Origin: Algihabitans sp965233705
GTDB taxonomy: Bacteria > Pseudomonadota > Alphaproteobacteria > Kiloniellales > DSM-21159
DNA length: 64,000 bases
Reading direction: 5' to 3'
NCBI GenBank assembly: GCA_965233705.1
Contig: CBDDTF010000003.1
Span: 1,655,042-1,719,041 of the forward strand
Positions 53,986 to 64,000 of this stretch are shown in pieces. Position numbers and translations under genes: made by a program. Below the pieces are notes generated by a model. It was not told the origin of the DNA, ran no database searches, and saw only the letters and a list, made by a program, of their open reading frames with translations. Each line of letters starts with the position of its first letter. Within the stretch, counting starts at the first letter, position 1.

Positions 53986-54245
53986 TTTTTTCCCAGAAGC
54001 TCGCGGAGGGCGGCCTCGTTCAGCATGGACTCCGCCAGCAGCTTCTTCAGCCGGGCGTTCTCGTCCTCAAGAGCCTTCAGCCGTCGTGCCTCCGTGACCT
54101 CCATGCCCCCGTACTTCGCCTTCCACTTGTAGAAGGTTGCATCGGAGATGCCGTGCTTCCGGCACACCTCCGCCGTCTTCGCCCCGGCCTCCTGCTCCTT
54201 CAGGATGCCGATGATCTGCTCTTCGCTGAACCTGCTGCGCTTCAT
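53979..54245 (-). CDS. IS3-family transposase OrfA
   Basis: 88 residues, HTH_Tnp_1: 'SEEQIIGILKEQEAGAKTAEVCRKHGISDATFYKWKAKYGG' in pieces, then a leucine-zipper-like helix. It ends 'LLGKKW', where the slippery A7 tract permits a -1 shift into orfB. Confidence 0.92.
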   Translation of the reverse strand: MKRSRFSEEQIIGILKEQEAGAKTAEVCRKHGISDATFYKWKAKYGGMEVTEARRLKALEDENARLKKLLAESMLNEAALRELLGKKW

Positions 54246-54366
54246 CTGTCCGTCCGTCCTTCCAATGGCCGGACTCTACTTCACACTGGAGGAAGATTCC
54301 CATGGCAGGTCAGGGGCAGCGCCCCTGCTGGATCTGATGGCGGATTGTGGGCAGTCCTTGGGAGCA

Positions 54367-54386
54367 ACTGCCCCTAAATTGCCCCT
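54367..54386. repeat. Right-end arm repeats
   Basis: actgcccctaaattgcccct contains two copies of tgcccct(aaa). The same motif lies at 7819-7836 near the left end. Candidate arm sites for the island integrase. Confidence 0.5.
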
Positions 54387-54391
54387 AAACG

Positions 54392-54430
54392 CAAAAACGC
54401 CCCGGCTTGTGGGTCGAGGCGTTTTCGTAA
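54392..54430 (-). terminator. Island-borne terminator downstream of tRNA-fMet
   Basis: On the minus strand aaaacgcctcg and cggggcgtttt form an 11-bp stem (one T-G pair) with a 10-nt loop and end in a T5 run. It lies about 25 bp beyond the tRNA-fMet 3' end, where the rrn transcript would otherwise run into the island. It thus replaces the native terminator now at 7597-7622. Confidence 0.8.
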
Positions 54431-54453
54431 GGCGCTGATATTAGTGGGTAAAT

Positions 54454-54531
<78 letters not shown>

Positions 54532-54644
54532 TTTGTGGTGTTTTGGGTGTGCTGGGTTTGGTTTCGGGCGGTTTGGCCTTTTTGGGGCGGGTTTGTGGGG
54601 TGTTCGAGGGTGTTGGTGTGTTGTGGGCCCGGCGGGTTTGGCTG

Positions 54645-54760
54645 ACCTGGCGGCGACCTACTCTCCCACGCCTTGAGACGCAGTACCATCGGCGCTGAGG
54701 GTTTTCACGGCCGAGTTCGGGATGGGATCGGGTGTTTGGCCCCTCGCCATAGCCACCAGG
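54645..54760 (-). rRNA. rrf: 5S ribosomal RNA
   Basis: Begins cctggtggctatggcgaggg (minus strand, from 54760) and ends near ggtcgccgccaggt, giving complementary termini. About 116 nt. Boundaries are approximate by a few bases. Confidence 0.92.
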
Positions 54761-54920
54761 TCGGCGAAACCCGCCTGGGCCCGGGCGCGCCGGCTGCGGG
54801 CGGTGGGCCCGGGTCCGGTGCGCGGTGTTTGGGGGTCGACGCGTGGTGTTGCGGCTGGCGCGGGTCGATGGCCCGGCTGGTCCGGGCGGATCGATCTGGG
54901 CAGAGCTGGAGAGGGAGGGA

Positions 54921-57655
<2,735 letters not shown>

Positions 57656-58089
57656 TCAACTCTCCAGCTCCACCCCGATCGACCCGCCGCAGCGCGGCCG
57701 CCCGGCGCCGGGACGACCCGCCGCCAGACCCGCTTGCACACGGGCATCCTCGAGGTGTTGCCAGCAGGCGCATCCCGAAAGACCGGAGAATACCGCACGG
57801 CAGACCCCGGCCCCCGCACGGCTGACCGCACGGCACACGACCGGTCCCGCCGCCCGGACCCTCCCTAGAAAGGGATACGCCCACGCGTCGTTCTCGAACA
57901 CTCCACAATGTCAAACAGCCCGGGTCCGCCCAGCGGGGCAGCACCCAAACCCTTGGTCCGCGAGAGCGGCCCGCGCGCCGCGCCGGCCCCCAAGGGGGCC
58001 GCGCCAGGGGCGCGCGCAATAAACCGTCTGTTCCGTTTCGTCGCCCCGGCCAACCGGACCCCGGTCACCCCGGGATCGGGCCGCAAGCC
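57656..58089 (-). other. Internal transcribed spacer, 23S to tRNA-Ala
   Basis: A GC-rich spacer with no gene. Reading frames across it are shadows. It probably contains processing stems for 23S maturation. Confidence 0.6.
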
Positions 58090-58165
58090 TGGTGGAGCCG
58101 GCCGGGATCGAACCGGCGACCTGAAGCTTGCAAAGCTACCGCTCTCCCAACTGAGCTACGGCCCC
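58090..58165 (-). tRNA. tRNA-Ala (TGC)
   Basis: 76 nt with encoded CCA; standard cloverleaf with anticodon TGC in 'ctttgcaag'. The typical second tRNA in the alphaproteobacterial rrn spacer. Confidence 0.95.
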
Positions 58166-58273
58166 GATCAGGTCGAACCCGACGCCCCACCCCGGGCCCC
58201 CGATGCGGCCGCCCTTCGGCGGGCCGCCTGGCGGACCCCAATGCGGCGCCGGCCATCCTGGGCCGGGAACCGT

Positions 58274-58299
58274 GGGCCGCAATGGTGGGCCGCAATGGT
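58274..58299. repeat. 13-bp tandem repeat at the tRNA-Ile 3' end
   Basis: gggccgcaatggt occurs twice in tandem and touches the CCA end of tRNA-Ile, where the third start is gggcct. It is a small spacer duplication without an assigned function. Confidence 0.6.
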
Positions 58300-58372
58300 G
58301 GGCCTGGGAAGACTTGAACTTCCGACCTCACGCTTATCAAGCGCGCGCTCTAACCAACTGAGCTACAGGCCC
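58296..58372 (-). tRNA. tRNA-Ile (GAT)
   Basis: 77 nt with encoded CCA; anticodon GAT in 'cttgataag'. First tRNA of the spacer after 16S. Confidence 0.95.
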
Positions 58373-58584
58373 AGGGACGGCATGCAGGACCCGCCCCCAA
58401 CGCCGCCCCGCAGACCGCTCTTGGGCGGCGCTGCGCACAGGGGCGCGGGAGGTCGGTCGACGAACCGGAAGGGATGCGGAGGCAGCGGCGCGCTTCGACG
58501 CGTTTCGGCCAGGCGGCCCGGCGCCTGCTGCGGCGCGGCCGTCTTGCCGGAAGTCCTTCAGGGCCGCGAACGGCGCCCGAAGGC

Positions 58585-60079
<1,495 letters not shown>

Positions 60080-60693
60080 ATTAACCTCGCCAAACCAACG
60101 CCACCCCCACCCCAAAACTGGGACGGAGACCAACGCCGGCCGGCTCATCCAAGGGATCCGACAGGGTATTGCACGTCTGACTTCCCCGGCTCCCCAAAGG
60201 GACAGCCGGAAAAGCCACGTCGAGCTTTCGCTGCATCCAGGATGCACGCCCAACAAACGACATGCCCTACCCTCCCGGCCCCAGACCTGCCCCGCGACAA
60301 ACGCGCGAAACCACCCAGAACCGAAACGGCAAAGACACGCCACTGCCCGCGCATCCCTTCCGCTCTCGCTAACCAACAATGTCAAAAAGCCGCGACCGAC
60401 CCCGGCCGCAAACCTCCCGGGCGACTCGCGCCGCCCGTAGAGGCCGAAGAGTATAGGAGCGACGAACCCCCATCGCAATGCCAGAAGCATCACAAGTTCG
60501 GTCCGTCTTTTTGGAGGCCTCGGCGGCGGCGCCGTGGTTGGCGTCGCCCCCGAAGCGGCCCGTGATATAGGCGGGCAGCCGGGGGGCTGTCCAGAAGAAA
60601 ATGTCGGTCCGATGAAAAGTTTTTTATCCACAGGCGCTTTACCCCCGCGCCGCCGTCGGCTCGTCGCCGTTTCGCCGCCGGCTCGACGGCGCC
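60080..60693 (-). promoter_or_regulatory. rrn leader and promoter region
   Basis: No gene here. On the minus strand TGGACA (60588-60593), an 18-nt spacer and TATATC (60564-60569) form a good rrn promoter about 485 nt upstream of 16S. A perfect DnaA box ttatccaca (60624-60632) lies just upstream of it. The leader between the promoter and 16S would hold antitermination and processing signals. Confidence 0.6.
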
Positions 60694-61110
60694 TCACAGC
60701 AGCCCCAGCTCGCGCAGCTCGGCCCAGAGCTCGGGCGGCAGCTCGCCGCCGCCGGCCGGGCCGGCGAGATCGCGCGGCGCCTGCTCCGGGCGCAGGTAGC
60801 GCCAGCCCTGAAACGGCCGCTGGGGCCGCGGCTCGACCCGCACCATCTCGGGATCGAGCCGCAGGCGCACATAGGGGCGGCCGTTGTCGTCCTCGACCTC
60901 GTCCAGGCCGCGCAGGCGCTGGCGGCACTGCACCAGGCCGCGGATCACCCAGTAGATCGAGCCGCCGTCGAGCAAGGCGGCGCGCCGCTTCGGGCGCATG
61001 CGCGTGCCGTGCCAGACCGCGCCGTCGCGGCGCAGCCGGGCGGCCTGCCAGCGTTGCAGCGAATCGACGTCCTCGGTCCCGACGGAAAGCTTGATGAGAT
61101 GCAGGGTCAT
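60694..61110 (-). CDS. DUF1489 family protein
   Basis: 138 residues: 'LHLIKLSVGTEDVDSLQRWQ', 'WHGTRMRPKRRAALLDGGSIYWVI' in pieces and 'RPFQGWRYLRPEQAPRDL' are diagnostic. A conserved alphaproteobacterial protein of unknown function. It marks ordinary chromosome to the right of the rrn operon. Confidence 0.9.
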   Translation of the reverse strand: MTLHLIKLSVGTEDVDSLQRWQAARLRRDGAVWHGTRMRPKRRAALLDGGSIYWVIRGLVQCRQRLRGLDEVEDDNGRPYVRLRLDPEMVRVEPRPQRPFQGWRYLRPEQAPRDLAGPAGGGELPPELWAELRELGLL

Positions 61111-61238
61111 GGCGGGGTCAAATCTGGGTCAGGCCAGGGTCAGGCCAGGGTCATGGCGGGGTCATGGCGGCGGCGGACGGGACGCGAGGCGGCCCTCGGC
61201 CGCGGCGCGCAACGCAGGTGCCGGCGCGCGCGGCGCGC

Positions 61239-62183
61239 TCAGGCGGCCCGGCCGGCCAGGGCCCGGGAGACCTTGGAGACCGGCGCGCGGCCGAGGTGAT
61301 CGGAGATGAAGCGCCCGGCGGCGACCACCGCGTCGAAGTCCACCCCACTCTCCAGGCCGAGCCCGTCGAGGAGATAGAGCAGATCCTCGGTCGCCAGGTT
61401 GCCCGAGGCTCCCTTGGCGTAGGGACAGCCGCCGAGCCCGGCCACCGAGGCGTCGACCGTGGCGATCCCCTCCTCCAGGCAGGCCAGCAGGTTCGCCAGG
61501 GCTTGGCCGTAGGTGTCGTGGAAGTGCACGGCCAGCCGCGCGGGCGGCACCGCCTCGGCGACCCGCCGCACCAGGGTGCGCGCCGCCCCCGCGGTGCCCA
61601 CGCCGATGGTGTCGCCGAGCGAGACCTCGTAGCAGCCCATCTCGATCAGCGTCGCCGCCACCTCGGCCACCCGGCCCGGCGGCACCGCGCCCTCGTAGGG
61701 GCAGCCGAGCACGCAGGAGACGTAGCCGCGCACCCGCAGGCCGGCGTCCAGCGCCTGGGCGCAGACCGGCCGGAAGCGCGCCAGCGACTCGGCGATCGAG
61801 CAGTTGATGTTGCGCCGGCTGAAGCTTTCCGAGGCGGCGCCGAAGACGGCGATCTCCCCGACCCCGCAGGCCAGCGCCCGCTCCAGGCCGCGCAGGTTGG
61901 GCACCAGGACGGGATAGGCGGTGCCCGACCGCCGGGTCAGCGCGGCCAGCACCTCGGCGGTGTCGGCCATCTGCGGCACCCACTTGGGGCTGACGAAGGC
62001 GCCGGCCTCGACCGCCGGCAGCCCGGCGGCGGCCAGCCGCTCGATCAGCTCCACCTTGACCGCGGTCGGCACCACCGTCGCCTCGTTCTGCAGCCCGTCG
62101 CGCGGCCCCACCTCGACGATGCGCACCCGGCGCGGCAAGCCGCCCTCCGCCAGGCCGTCCGACCGTTCGCTCGTCGCCGTCAT
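61239..62183 (-). CDS. mvaB: Hydroxymethylglutaryl-CoA lyase
   Basis: 314 residues. It splits HMG-CoA into acetyl-CoA and acetoacetate, the last step of leucine degradation. 'VGPRDGLQNE' (N-terminal), 'GCYEVSLGDTIGVGT' and the lid motif 'GLGGCPYAKGASGN' with its catalytic Cys are present. I chose the ATG at 62183. It follows the carboxylase alpha-subunit gene by 17 bp in one operon. Confidence 0.92.
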   Translation of the reverse strand: MTATSERSDGLAEGGLPRRVRIVEVGPRDGLQNEATVVPTAVKVELIERLAAAGLPAVEAGAFVSPKWVPQMADTAEVLAALTRRSGTAYPVLVPNLRGLERALACGVGEIAVFGAASESFSRRNINCSIAESLARFRPVCAQALDAGLRVRGYVSCVLGCPYEGAVPPGRVAEVAATLIEMGCYEVSLGDTIGVGTAGAARTLVRRVAEAVPPARLAVHFHDTYGQALANLLACLEEGIATVDASVAGLGGCPYAKGASGNLATEDLLYLLDGLGLESGVDFDAVVAAGRFISDHLGRAPVSKVSRALAGRAA

Positions 62184-62200
62184 CACGCCTCCCCGGCCCG

Positions 62201-64000
<1,800 letters not shown>

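Larger units (their letters stand above)
53041..54312 (-). mobile_element. IS3-family insertion sequence
   Basis: 1272 bp. Terminal repeats tgacctgccatgg (53041-53053) and its complement ccatggcaggtca (54300-54312) are perfect over 13 bp. The flanks gggg (53037-53040) and gggg (54313-54316) fit a 4-bp target duplication, though the left flank is a run of G. It carries orfA and orfB with a frameshift arrangement. It inserted between repA and the island's right end. Confidence 0.88.

Overview
The window comes from a high-GC alphaproteobacterium, probably of the Rhodospirillales/Kiloniellales type. The evidence is the rrn order 16S-Ile-Ala-23S-5S-fMet, a DUF1489 gene, a leucine-degradation gene pair, and alphaproteobacterial mobile-element families (DUF736, DUF2958, ArdC, RepA, LuxR/LuxI). 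No species can be named from sequence alone.

Layout. (1) 1-7652: accessory left flank with a sigma-4-like gene, a lycopene-cyclase-domain membrane protein, an EamA transporter, an ECF sigma factor with a Cys-rich tail, a zinc alcohol dehydrogenase, a membrane protein, and a large serine recombinase whose 3' end runs into a tRNA-fMet fragment. (2) 7653-54501: a 46.8-kb integrated element bounded by a 48-bp direct repeat (7653-7700 and 54454-54501), which is the 3' part of the initiator tRNA gene. (3) 54455-60600: the rrn operon on the minus strand (tRNA-fMet, 5S, 23S, tRNA-Ala, tRNA-Ile, 16S, promoter). (4) 60694-64000: chromosomal genes (DUF1489, HMG-CoA lyase, biotin-dependent acyl-CoA carboxylase alpha subunit cut by the window edge).

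The island reads as a plasmid-like integrative and mobilizable element. Its left end has a tyrosine integrase and an AlpA/Xis-like gene, then a defence block: a complete type III CBASS with NucC effector (CD-NTase, HORMA, TRIP13-like ATPase, cA3-type nuclease), a divergent XRE-IrrE/PIN pair, and a type I restriction-modification operon with two extra genes embedded. Next come a resolvase, a LuxI/LuxR quorum-sensing pair, ParA with a small DNA-binding partner, a VirD4/TraG coupling protein, a stand-alone SIR2-like gene, a relaxase with MobC, and a candidate oriT. The middle holds small accessory genes, a large ParB, a three-gene exported-protein operon that includes a thrombospondin-type-1-repeat protein, a second recombinase, ArdC and an ArdC remnant, and a second coupling protein. 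The right end has an iteron origin with RepA and an IS3-family insertion. No VirB/Trb mating-pair genes are present.

The most interesting unexplained signal is a repeated, covarying stem-loop leader found about 115-200 nt upstream of four separate island genes (two small unknowns, DUF736 and ArdC). Its stems are conserved by compensatory base changes. Other points of interest: an 18-bp dyad shared by the luxI and coupling-protein promoters; displacement of the native rrn terminator by 46.8 kb with a replacement terminator carried at the island's right end; and the TSP1 protein on a bacterial mobile element.
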